Assembly (NCBI GenBank): GCA_023213395.1
Contig: CM041465.1
Coordinates: 61,821,741-61,885,740 of the forward strand
Direction: 5' to 3'
From: Cycas panzhihuaensis
Lineage: Eukaryota > Cycadophyta
Length of the DNA stretch: 64,000 nucleotides
Shown one piece after another: positions 9,926 through 20,025 of this stretch. The notes beneath the pieces were generated by a model. The model searched no databases. It was not told the DNA's origin and saw only the letters and a list, made by a program, of their open reading frames with translations. The position numbers and the translations under genes are program-made. Numbering within the stretch: position 1 is the stretch's first letter; every line of letters starts with the position of its first letter.

Positions 9926-11705
9926 AAAACCAAGGAAAGAAAGAAACCAAATACTAGTAACCAATGGAGTATGAAAGTACAACATGCATAGGAGCACTTA
10001 ACAGAGCAGGCGAGAAAATACCCTTTGCGCTCTCCAAGCACCTGCAAGCAATGGCAACCTCCCTCTTTCTGGAGAAAGGGTACTAACATGTAATAGCGGG
10101 ACCCTAACAATACATGTCTATGTAATACAAATATAAACTTAAACACATATATGTTAGCATCAACACAATGATGATAATATGTAAAAGAGGACAACCAAAG
10201 CGAAAGGAAAGTAACCGGTAAGCCTCGAAGTGGCCCACCTCCTGCAAGGAACAACCCTAACCTCCCCCAAAAGCCACAAGGCAGTGAGGGCAAGGCCAAG
10301 AAAGATGGCTAGAAATAGTAGCAAGGGAGTTGGAAGGAGCCAAAGAAGACCTACGGCAGGCTGGGATGCTATGGAGAGCAAACCAGGATGCTGGGAAAAG
10401 AGTTAAGCAAAGAACAAGCGATTGGGACTTATATGAGTCGTCTGGACCTAAGCCTAAGCCCTCACACCAGCGTTGTAACGTGTGACAACACTAATTTCAG
10501 CGGCTAAGGAAAGGCCAACAAACCCTTGTTTGAGTGCCAAGGACAGCACGAGGCAAGAGGGAAGGTTTGGAGGGCTTAAAAGCCGCTTGAGGAGTGTGGA
10601 AGGTGGTGCAAAATCCACCCAGCTCTCTCCCAAACCCTATGTCAACCCTTAGTACCACTACCTTGAGCAACAAATGCAGGTAAGGAGGCACTATAACAGA
10701 GGTAAAACAGTCTAATATAGAGAGGAAAATAACCCTCGCAAAGACAAGCAAAGAAACAAACAAGATAGGGCATCAATAGCATAAGAGAAACAACTCAAAT
10801 CAATAAATACCTAAGTAGAAGAGGAGAGGTGCTTGCCTCAGCCAAGGGCTGGTAAGGAAAGGCTGAGAAATTAGCCCAAAAACTATGGTGTAGTAGGTTT
10901 GGGACCCTGCTAATGAAGTTGGAGGGAGAACACCTGCACTTGGAACACTTGAGGGCTACCCAAGGCAAGAATCTACTGAAATCTCTCCAAGGGGCCCTCT
11001 CCAAGATGCGTGGGGGTCTGGGAAGACATCATAGCCATAAAAAAGGAGAGCTGGGCACTGGAGGAGAGACGTAGGTCCTGTAGTAGCAGTAGGGTAGCAG
11101 AGAAGAGCAGAGCATAGCGTGGTTTCCTTGAGGAGCAATCCAAAAAGTGAGCCAAAAGTTCTCAAAAATGAGTAAATGATGACTTAAGTACCCAGCCCAA
11201 ACCCTAAAGTGAGTGATTAGGGTGCGGCTAGGAGCGAGTCAAGTCGTGAGACATGTGGGAGTTTCGTAATAAATGTGAAATTGCCACGGCAGATTTTAAA
11301 AAATAAATTAGAACAGTCATACCACCACAAAATCTGCGGTACCGTGGATATTCCGGCGGTACCACGAAAATCTTGGCGGTATTCACTCGGAGGTAAAAAC
11401 AGGCCTGGCCAGCCAGTCTAGGCTATGGGCAAATGATAGAAAGGGCTAATAGGGGCTGAGACACCTACTTGGGGGTAAACAAGCCAACAAACAGGTCCAA
11501 AAGAGCAAAAATAGGGCTCAAAACGGTGTGGCAAGTTAACCAAACAATGACAGGTCATCACACGGGCAGAGGTGGCACAAGCCGAGTGGATCTTAGAGTG
11601 AGGAGGGTAGAATGCGAGAAGTGGAGTGGCCACCAGGGTGCCACACTTGCTGGGAGTGTGTCCCTACTATAGTCGTCATAGGCTAAAATAAGTGTAAACG
11701 AAGAT
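9926..11705. repeat. LTR tandem unit 1 (1780 bp)
   Basis: Starts at AAAACCAAGGAAAGAAAG and runs to GTAAACGAAGAT. Its head has variants not shared with units 2 and 3 (near 10050-10110). Its tail shares variants with unit 2 (GAATGCGAGAAGTGG near 11610). Confidence 0.9.
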
Positions 11706-13526
11706 AAAACCAAGGAAAGAAAGAAACCAAATACTAGTAACCAATAGAGTATGAAAGTACAAAACCAAGGAGAGAAAGAAACCAAATATTAGTAACCAAT
11801 GGAGTATGAAAGTACAACATGCATAGGAGCACTTATTGGCAACGGAACGAGCGGAAAATACCCTTTGCGCTCTCTAAGCACCTGTAAGCAATGGTAACCT
11901 CCTCCTTTCCGAAGAAAGGGTACTAACATGCAATAACGGGACCCTAACAATACATGTCTATGTAATACAAATATAAACTTAAACATATATATGTTAGCAT
12001 CAACACAATGATGATAATATGTAAAATAGGAGAACCAAAGCGAAAGGAAAGTAACTGGTAAGCCTGAGAGTTGCCCACCTCCTGCAAGGAACAACCCTAA
12101 CCTCCCCTAAAAGCCACAAGGCAGTGAGGGCAAGGCCAAAAAAGATGGTTAGAAATAGTAGCAAGGGAGTTGGAAGGAGCCAAAGAAGACCTACGGCAGG
12201 CCGGGATGCTATGGAGGGCAAACCAGGATGCCGGGAAAAGAGTTAAGCAAAGAATAAGCGGTCGAGACTTATGTGAGTCACCCGGACCTAAGCCTAAGCC
12301 CTCAAACTAGCACTACAACGTGTGACAGCACTAATTTCAGCAGCTAAGGAAGGGTCAACAAACCCTTGTTTGAGTGCCAAGGACAGCACGAGGCAAGAGG
12401 GAAGGTTTGGAGGGCTTAAAAGCCGCTTGAGGAGTGTGGAAGGTGGTGCAGAATCCACCCAGCTCTCTCCCAAACCCTATGTCAACCCTTAGTACTGCTA
12501 CCTTGAGCAACAAATGCAGGTAAGGAGGCACTATAATAGAGGTAAAATAGTCTAATATAGAGAGGAAAATAACCCTCGCAAAGACAAGCAAAGAAACAAG
12601 CAAGATAGGGCATCAATAGCATAAGAGAAACAACTCAAATCAATAAATACCTAAGTAGAAGAGGAGAGGTGCTTGCCTCAGCCAAGGGCTGGTAAGGAAA
12701 GGCTAAGAAATCAGCCCAAAAACTATGGTGAAGTAGGTTTGGGACCCTGCTAATGAAGTTGGAGGGAGAACACCTGCACTTGGAACACTTGAGGGCTACC
12801 CAAGGCAAGAATCTACTGAAATCTCTCCAAGGGGCCCTCTCCAAGATGCGTGGGGGACTGGGAAGACGTCCTAGCCATAACAAAGGAGAGCCTTGGAGGA
12901 GAGACGAGGTCTGTGGCAGTGATGGGGTAGCAGAGAAGAGTAGAGCATAGCGTGGTTTCCTTGAGGAGCAATCCAAAAAGTGAGCCAAAAGTTCTCAAAA
13001 ATGAGTAAATGATGACTTAAGTACCCAACCCAAACCCTAAAGCGAGTGATTAGGGTGCGACTAGGAGCGAGTCAAGTCGTGAGACATGTTTGAGTTTCGT
13101 AATAAATGTGAAATTGCCACGGCAGATTTTAAAAAATAAATTAGAATACCATACCACAAAATCATGCATCTAGTGGATATTCGGCATACCACGAAAATCT
13201 TGGCGGTATTCACTCGGAGGTAAAAACAGGGCACCACCTAGGCTATGGGCAAATGATAGAAAGGGCTAATAGGGGGCTGAGACACCTACTTGGGGGTAAA
13301 TAAGCCAACAAACAGGTCCAAAAGAGCAAAAATAGGGCTCAAAACAGTGTGGCAAGTCAACCAAACAATGACAGGTCATCACACGGGCAGAGGTGGCACA
13401 AGCCGAGTGGATCTTAGAGTGAGGAGGGTAGAATGCGAGAAGTGGAGTGGCCACCAGGGTGCCACACTTGCTGGGAGTGTGTCCCTACTATAGTCGTCAT
13501 AGGCTAAAATAAGTGTAAACGAAGAC
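11706..13526. repeat. LTR tandem unit 2 (1821 bp)
   Basis: Begins with the 55-bp AAAACCAAGG block doubled (11706 and 11761). The tail is nearly identical to unit 1, and the head shares variants with unit 3, as expected from unequal crossing over. Confidence 0.9.
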
Positions 13527-15331
13527 AAAACCAAGGAAAGAAAGAAACCAAATACTAGTAACCAATAGAGTATGAAAGTACAAAACCGAGGAGAGAAAGA
13601 AACCAAATACTAGTAACCAATGGAGTATGAAAGTACAACATGCATAGGAGCACTTACCGGCAATGAAACGAGCGGAAAATACCCTTTGCGCTCTCTAAGC
13701 ACCTGTAAGTAATGGCAACCTCCTCCTTTCCGAAGAAAGGGTACTAACATGCAATAACGGGACCCTAACAATACATGTCTATGTAATACAAATATAAACT
13801 TAAACATATATATGTTAGCATCAACACAATGATGATAATATGTAAAAGAGGAGAACCAAAGTGAAAGGAAAGTAACTGGTAAGCCTCAGAGTTGCCCACC
13901 TCCTACAAGGAACAACCCTAACCTCCCCCAAAAGCCACAAGGTAGTGAGGGCAAGGCCAAAAGAGATGGTTAGAAATAGTAGCAAGGGAGTTGGAAGGAG
14001 CCAAAGAAGACCTACGGCAGGCCGGGATGCTATGGAGGGGAAACCAGGATGCCGGGAAAAGAGTTAAGCAAAGAATAAGCGGTCGAGACTTATGTGAGTC
14101 ACCTGGACCTAAGCCTAAGCCCTCAAACCCGGTCGCAACGTGACAAAGACCGATTTCAAAGACTAAGGAAGGGCCAACAAACCCTTGTTTGAGTGCCAAG
14201 GATAGCACGAGGCAAGATGGAAGGTTTGGGGGGCTTAAAAGCCACTTGAGGAGCGTGGAAGGTGGTGCGGAATCCACCTAGCTCTCTCCCAAACCCTATG
14301 TCAACCCTCAGTACCACTACCTTGAGCAACAAACACAGGTAAGGAGGCACTATAACAAAGGTAAAATAGTCTAATATAGAGAGGAATATAACCCTCGCAA
14401 AGACAAGTAAATAAACAAGCAAGATAGGGCATCAATAGCACAAGAGAAACAACTCAAATCAATGAATACCTGAGTAGAAGATGAGAGGTGCTTGCCTCAG
14501 CCAAGGGCTGGTAAGGAGAGGTTGAGAAATTAGCCCATAAACTGTGGTGTAGTAGGTTTGGGACCCTGCTAATGAAGTTGGAGGGAGAACACATGCATTG
14601 AACGCCAAGGTCGCCGGGCAAGAATCTACTGAAATCTCTCCAATGGGCCCTCTCCAAGGTGCATGGGAGGCTGGAAAGACGTCCTAGCTGCACTGAAGGA
14701 GAGCTGGGTGCTGGAGGAGAGACATGTGTCCTCAGAGTGGCGGCAGGCGAGAGAGAAGAGCAGAGCACAGTGTGGTTTCCTTGAGGAGCAATCCAAAAAG
14801 TGAGCCAAAAGTTCTCAAAAATGAGTAAATGATGACTTAAGTACCCAACCCAAACCCTAAAGTTAGTGATTAGGGTACGACAAGGAGCGAGTCAAGTCAT
14901 GAGACATGTGGCAGTTTCGTTATAAATGCGAAATTGCCAGGACAGATTTTAAAAAATAAATTAGAATAGTCATACTGCTGCAAAATCTGCGATCACTTAA
15001 AAATCTCAGATTCGGCCAGAGGCAAAATAGCGACCAACCAGCCTAGGCTGTGGGCAAATGATAAAAAGGGCCAATAGGGGGCTGAGACACCTACTCAGGG
15101 GTAAACAAGCCAACAAATGGGTCCAAAAGAGCAAAAATAGGGCTCAAAACAGTGTGGCAAGTCAACCAAATAATGACGGGTCATCACACGGGCAGAGGTG
15201 GCACAAGCTGAGTGGATCTTAGAGCGAGGAGGGCAGAATGTGGGAAGTGGAGTGGCCACCAAGGTGCCACACTTGCTGGGAGTGTGTCCCTGCTATAGTC
15301 GTCATAGGCTAAAATAAGTGTAAATGAAGAC
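13527..15331. repeat. LTR tandem unit 3 (about 1805 bp)
   Basis: Also begins with the 55-bp block doubled (13527 and 13582). Its tail matches the single-copy right LTR (GAATGTGGGAAGTGG near 15235 and 29344), so this end is the ancestral one. Confidence 0.9.
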
Positions 15332-15465
15332 AAAGTCATTTATAAGGCCACAAACATGCAGACATGCAAACAAACACTCATCAAGGAAAGCAATGATAAG
15401 GTGAGAAATATACTTGCACTTACCTAAGTCGGTGATTCCGTATCCATTCCCAGAAGCCGGGAACA

Positions 15466-15871
15466 TCGCCTCGCGTGAGCCTTATCGCTCAGAAGCCTGG
15501 TACGATGGTAAATGCTGGCAACACAACTGCCAGTGGCACATGTGTATATAGATATATCAATGAAGATCATAACAGTAGGGAAGGGTGCCGGTGAGTGTCG
15601 TGGTGGAACATGTAGATATAAAAGTAGTGGTGGAGACAACATAGGGGCTGCCTATGAGCCACCTGGGAACCGACTGGAAAAATGACAACAGTGAGGGGGT
15701 TGCCCCCACCACAAAAGATGCAGAAGAGCATGCATAACCAAGTGAAGAATAAGCAAAGTAAAGGCGCCATCATTTTACCTCATTAGCAGCCAGGTTTCGG
15801 AGGTGCGAATGGGTCACAAAGCAAAGTGTAAGATGACCTGGGGCTTGGGCGACAGGAGGGCCAGACAAGCC
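15466..15871. other. element A spacer between second RNase H and 3' LTR
   Basis: Non-coding. The minus strand just before the LTR reads CACGCGAGGCGA, a worn form of the polypurine tract that element D keeps as AAGGGGGTAG. The small open stretches here are not conserved. Confidence 0.6.
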
Positions 15872-16294
15872 TCAGGGACGGTCAGTAAGGAGAGGAAGGC
15901 AGCACTCAAGGATGAGGCGAATGAGACTATCTGCCTCAGTGTTGAGGGCTCGAGGGATATGCTGGATATCGATGGAAGAGAAGTAGGCCAGGAGAGATCT
16001 GGCAGCAGAAGCAAGAGTCCTCAAGTGAGGGCACCGCACCTGGTAAACTTGGGTGAGATGAGACACCAGAACTTGAGAGTCGCAAAGAAAAATGATGGGT
16101 CCATGATGAAGATAGAGGGCATCAGTAAGGGCTTCAATGATAGCTGTATATTTGGCTTCGTTGTTAGTAGCCTCTGGGAGGAAGATCCCAGAGCGGAGGA
16201 GATCATGTCCAGAAGGGCTACGGAGAATCCATGCAGTGGTAGAAGGTCCAGGATTACCGCGACTTCTGCCGTCGGTAAAGATGTAGATGGACAC
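15872..16294 (-). pseudogene. element A: second, archaeal-like RNase H, nearly intact frame
   Basis: This would encode an RNase H that cuts the RNA strand of RNA:DNA hybrids during reverse transcription. The open frame of about 140 residues carries the RNase HI catalytic layout: FTDGRSRGNPGP (first Asp), NNEAKYTAIIEAL (Glu), CDSQVLVSHL (second Asp) and HIPRALNTEADSL (last His and Asp). This layout is the archaeal-like or RVT_3 type, distinct from the gypsy RNase H attached to the RT at about 21420-21900. No clear ATG is visible: an in-frame stop lies just upstream of 16294 and the first codon there is GTG. It stands apart from pol, about 3.7 kb past the integrase end, and is head to head with the PMD gene. 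Confidence 0.85.
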
Positions 16295-16809
16295 GGGTTA
16301 CACAACGTCCTAACAGTCAACAAATAACAAGAGCAATACTCGAAAGGCAAACAAAAAGGTAGCCGTGAAGGGTAGGAGGACCTAGCAATGAGGTTACCCA
16401 GGGTGAGAGCAAGCAGTCCGATCACCGACAGAGAGTGGTCAGAAGAAAAAACCTCCTGGGGTGCCAAAAGGTCGCTTCAGAAAGTGAAACATGCCCCCGA
16501 GCAGGGGAGCATTCCCTTTGGGGACCCCAAGAGCGGAAAAGAATTACGAAAATGAGTCCAAGATGATGAAATGAGCCAAACAAGTATAAACTCGGGCATG
16601 CACGGGAGTGGCACGTAAAACGAGACGAAAAGGCCTGGGAAAAAAGTACAAGGATGAGCCACCATAAATGCACCTATGGGAAAGCATAAAAAGGGTGTCA
16701 AGAGAGAACAACGAGTGACAGGGCTAGAAGGCAAAGATAAACAGAGAAATGGGACGGTCCCAATAGGCGTCATGGGCCAAAAGCTAAGAAGTGCAGTTGG
16801 GTCCCACTT
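16295..16809. other. element A: region between second RNase H and antisense gene promoter
   Basis: The minus strand has an open stretch (16773-16477) whose text PEFILVWLIS is shared with element D (PKFILVWLIL near 48420). It is not in frame with the RNase H in either copy. It may be leader DNA or a lost exon, and I cannot call a gene. Confidence 0.4.
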
Positions 16810-16818
16810 TATATAAGG
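16810..16818 (+). promoter_or_regulatory. element A: TATA box of the antisense gene
   Basis: TATATAAGG on the plus strand, 693 bases before the PMD start codon. Element D has TATAAAAGG at the aligned place, 715 bases before its start. The following about 120 bases, including CCATTGGATCA, are conserved between A and D, which suits a transcription start region. Confidence 0.6.
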
Positions 16819-17000
16819 AAATCAAACGGAAAATGGATTTATTTTCATCACCTCTCGTACGAAACCAGAGCCATTTCCTTACATAGCGGAGCACCGCCCA
16901 ACTTCAGAGGTATGCAGGCGGAGATCAGACCATTGGATCAGAGATCAGAGAGAGCTAGTAGGATCGGCAGGATGACATGACAACAGCGAGACTGGATCCA

Positions 17001-17076
17001 GTAAGTGGATGTCACTAAACCTAACCCATTTCAAAGTTTGAAGTTCATTGGTTTTTTATAATTTTATGTGGTTTTT
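17001..17076 (+). other. element A: probable leader intron of the antisense gene (76 bp)
   Basis: The donor CAG/GTAAGT is a perfect plant 5' splice site, and a T-rich run leads to the acceptor TTTTTAG at 17076. Element D has CTC/GTGAGT and TATTTTTTAG at the aligned sites (48828-48895). Between them both copies are T-rich. No transcript evidence is available. Confidence 0.5.
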
Positions 17077-17241
17077 AGTGCCCCTTATGGGCAACCGGAG
17101 GCCTCTCGGAGTCTGAATCAAACCCAGAAAGAGGCGAGGACCTGGGCATTAGGGAGCTCGGTCCTGGGCCTTACGGGTCCACCGTAAGAATTTTTTATTT
17201 TTAGGGTAAAATCCCTTTAGGGATCGCCATTAATCATAGTA

Positions 17242-17269
17242 GTAATGATCGTGGTGCCACGATCATTAC
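17242..17269 (+). other. element A: perfect hairpin in the antisense leader
   Basis: GTAATGATCGTGG and its exact reverse complement are separated by two bases, giving a 13-bp perfect stem. It lies 235 bases before the PMD start codon. Element D keeps only a worn version. Confidence 0.8.
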
Positions 17270-17297
17270 CGCAGGACCCGATCGCCATGTGACCCGT

Positions 17298-17327
17298 GCC
17301 AAACTTAGCAGTATCGCTAAGTTTGGC
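17298..17327 (+). other. element A: second hairpin in the antisense leader
   Basis: GCCAAACTTAGC, a 6-base loop, and GCTAAGTTTGGC form a 12-bp perfect stem. Element D keeps an 8-bp stem at the same place (49141-49170, GCTAAACT and AGTTTAGC). Confidence 0.8.
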
Positions 17328-17502
17328 GTGGTACGAAGGCAAAAAAGGAGAAAAAGAGATACAAGGGCCAAAAGAGCTTCAAATCTCAAGCAGAGAGAGT
17401 TTTGAGAGAGTGAGGGGTGATAGTAACTGACGTGAAGCTAACTTTGATTATTTTTAGTGTGGACAGGCTGTCATCGCAGTAGATAACTGTGAGAATGTAG
17501 GT

Positions 17503-19370
17503 ATGGCCATCTTGAGTTACATGGAGATGGCATCACAGGAGGACAGGGAGATCCTATAGAGGTGTGGCCTATATAAGGCCCTCAAGACACCTCAGTATGC
17601 ATCAGATCAGAGGTTGCTGGTCGACATAGTATCCCATTGGGATAGGAGGAGACATGTGTTCCACCTACCGCAGGTAGGTGATGTGATGGTTACGCCGAGA
17701 GATATATAGCGGATACTGGGAGTACCGATGATAGGGAGGCCGGTGAGATCGGGACGCCGCCAGCACCGAGGCGACACAGGGGAGGCAGCCCTGTTCTTCA
17801 CAGGAGCAGACAGATAGGAGTAGAGGGGGGCTCCCCTCCAGACTATACTAATGTCAGGGATTCCTTAGGTGAGGAAGCTAGTTATACTATGCGTTCTGTT
17901 CTGGATTTCCCAGAAACAAAACTATAAAGAGATACCAAGTAGATGGTTGGATGCAGTTCGCCACTGCGAAGCTGGCGAGAGGATGGACTGGGTGACCCTG
18001 ATAGTGGCGAACCTTGTCGCCCAGCTAGATACTATCAGGATGACCGGTAGAGACGGGTTATCATATAGCACACTCCGCAAAGGTCTTTGGTTCTTTGATC
18101 ATTTAAGCGGTGGCACCAATGGGACCACACCCCATTATAGAGCAGGCCCCGATGGTCCACAAGTGGCAGACTCGGCTGAGAGGGATAGAGGACCAGGCCC
18201 GTGTTCGACGATCGGTGGAGGCTATGTCACTAGACCTCCTCACCCTACCGGACTACTTAGCAGAGCCTTATAGGATAGTGAGGTGGGATACTGACAACGA
18301 GGCGGGCAGAGCAGGAGTGCCCGCAAGCAATGATGATGGAGACGATGGAGGTGATGGAGGTGATGGGGCTGGCCCGTCATGACCTGCAGGAGAGGCAGGT
18401 CCCTCAGGTATGGCAGGAGGTGCAGAGGGTCCATCCGGGGCTGCCAGAGGAGAGGTAGGCCTATCAGGCGCATAGGATGAGAGCAGGGGACCCGTGTCCA
18501 GGGCCTACAGACTGTAGATCATGATGAGATCCAGAGGGACGAGAGCTGAGCTAGTCCCTGTGAGGAGGGAGGCCCAGGTAGAGGAGCTACCAGAATATGA
18601 GGCACCCACAGCTGGTGGAGAGCTAGGAGGGGAGGATGCCACACGACCAGAGGAGCCGGCGGCCACAACAGGTGAGACCTAATTTTTTCCAGAGTCGTTT
18701 GGCATCCAGATAGATGTTTGGTTTGGTTTGATCATGGTGAGGTACATACTGATACATGACATATTGTATTGGCGGTCTGAGAGATCGTGAGAGACGATAG
18801 AGGTGGGGCAGATATTCCCTCAGGTATATACAGAGGGGCAACCGCCCATCCAGGCAAGAGATGAGCTTAGAGCGGCAGGTGCCCACATAGAGGCATTCGC
18901 CCCATTGGTGAGGGTGAGGGACATATGGGCTACAGAGTCCCAAAAGCACGTGACATCCTAGGGACGACTGCAGCAGGAGAGAGACGATACGAGGCGCGAG
19001 AGGGACGAGCTACGCGGATGGGTGTAGGCCCTAGAGGCACAAGGCGAAACATGCAGAGTTGCCAGGAGCAGGATCCAGCTAGCAGTAGTCACAGAGCATC
19101 TCAGGGTGATGGAGTAAGCACTCCGAGGAGAGAGGGATCATATCCAGGCTCGATACGATCAGCTGGTAGCATAGATGGCGTTGAGGTCGAGCCAGAGTAG
19201 GACATATACCCACACGATGACGACGACCCCAAGATGACCACGAGACGAGGCGACCGAGGCGGGCAGCTCGCGGAGGCCCAGGAGGAGCCTCGGAGGGATG
19301 TGGTCCTTAGGAGAGGGATCACATAGACCAGGAGATGGTACCCTAGGAGCGGGGTAGCAATAGAGTAGGA
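17503..19370 (+). pseudogene. element A: antisense PMD protein gene with coiled coil, two coding exons
   Basis: This gene runs opposite to gag-pol. Exon 1 starts at the ATG at 17503. At 17607-17690 it reads DIVSHWDRRRHVFHLPQVGD and VTPRDI, then ILGVPMIGRPV, which is the plant mobile domain (PMD) signature of HWxxxxHxFHLP followed by DIxxILGxPxxGxP. A frameshift lies near 18105. An acidic Asp/Gly tract (18330-18370) and repeats of GEAGPSG type follow. After an intron at about 18672-18775, exon 2 (to about 19370) is rich in heptad-like charged helix, for example QERDDTRRERDELRGWV, and predicts a coiled coil. Stops are at expected Gln or Arg codons. PMD proteins occur in some plant transposons and in host silencing factors; this copy's role is unknown. 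Confidence 0.78.
18672..18775 (+). other. element A: intron between PMD exon and coiled-coil exon
   Basis: The donor ACAG/GTGAGA is shared exactly (GGTGAGA) with elements C and D at the same place in the gene, and T-rich sequence follows. The acceptor is unclear in A because the aligned TAG of C and D reads CGG here, so the 3' edge is approximate. Confidence 0.55.
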
Positions 19371-20025
19371 GATGTACATATGATTTTGACAGGGGAAAGC
19401 ATGGGCCTCCAGGGGGTCATATATAGGACCATATGATTGTACCCCCCCTGTAAGGACACCAGCTTCCCAGATGTATGATGTGATATGATTTTTGTTATAT
19501 ATATATACGGGGTAATTGGAACCCCATTTGGATATGAGATGCTGTGTATGATGTATCATGTGTGGATGACATGTATGTTTATTTTGTATGTTGTAAATGT
19601 TATGCTGTGGATATTTATGTTATGAATATCTTATGGTATGGTGCACACATTTCCTTCCATGCATGGCTATATGTCTAACAGGAGCACACACACACATCGT
19701 GAGTGGAGACGACAGAGAGGTGTGAGGTTAGAGGATAGAGCGGCATACACATTTACGGAAGAGTATAGCAGAATATGCGAAGGAAACGGTAGGCAGGAGA
19801 GAAGAGCGATGATGCTCCAAAGCATCATCCAGATTGGGGAATGCCCAAGCAGGAAGACAAAAGTTCTCGAGGAGGTACGGGAACACAGGTTCCGCAAAAG
19901 GAACCAGAGACAAGAGGTGGGGTCCATCTGAAGTTGCCATTCTACCCATGGTTGGGAAGAATGGGGACAACCCAAGATGGTAGTTTAGGCTCATTTTGGA
20001 GTAGGGCGAAGAGATTGCCGAAATA
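19371..20025. other. element A: spacer between the convergent pol and antisense genes
   Basis: The antisense gene and pol run toward each other and end on either side of this region. It contains a short TA run near 19497 and a tract conserved with element D just after the pol stop. No coding frame is supported. Confidence 0.6.

Larger units (their letters stand above)
9117..15465 (-). repeat. 3' LTR of element A, enlarged to 6.3 kb
   Basis: On the plus strand it begins TGGAGACACG and ends GCCGGGAACA, matching the right LTR (26867-29574). It is 3.6 kb longer because an inner segment of about 1.8 kb is present three times. No protein-coding frame in it is credible: the many short open stretches shift or break between the three copies. 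Confidence 0.92.

Noticed and set aside
9838-10299. A 153-residue minus-strand open frame in the left LTR of A, with similar shorter ones in each tandem unit (for example 11789-12094, 13610-13807, 27703-27948).
   Set aside because: Length and frame change between otherwise similar units, no known domain is visible, and the composition follows the purine-rich plus strand. It looks like chance openness of LTR DNA.
10955-11165. Several overlapping minus-strand frames in LTR units resembling one another (10956, 10973, 12635, 14454).
   Set aside because: They repeat because the DNA is repeated. Stops and frame differences between units argue against coding.
15803-16327. A 174-residue plus-strand open frame.
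   Set aside because: It is the complement of the second RNase H on the minus strand, where catalytic motifs are clear and conserved in D and C.
16021-16467. A 148-residue minus-strand open frame overlapping the RNase H.
   Set aside because: It is another frame of the same DNA and lacks the motifs, which are in the frame ending at 15872.
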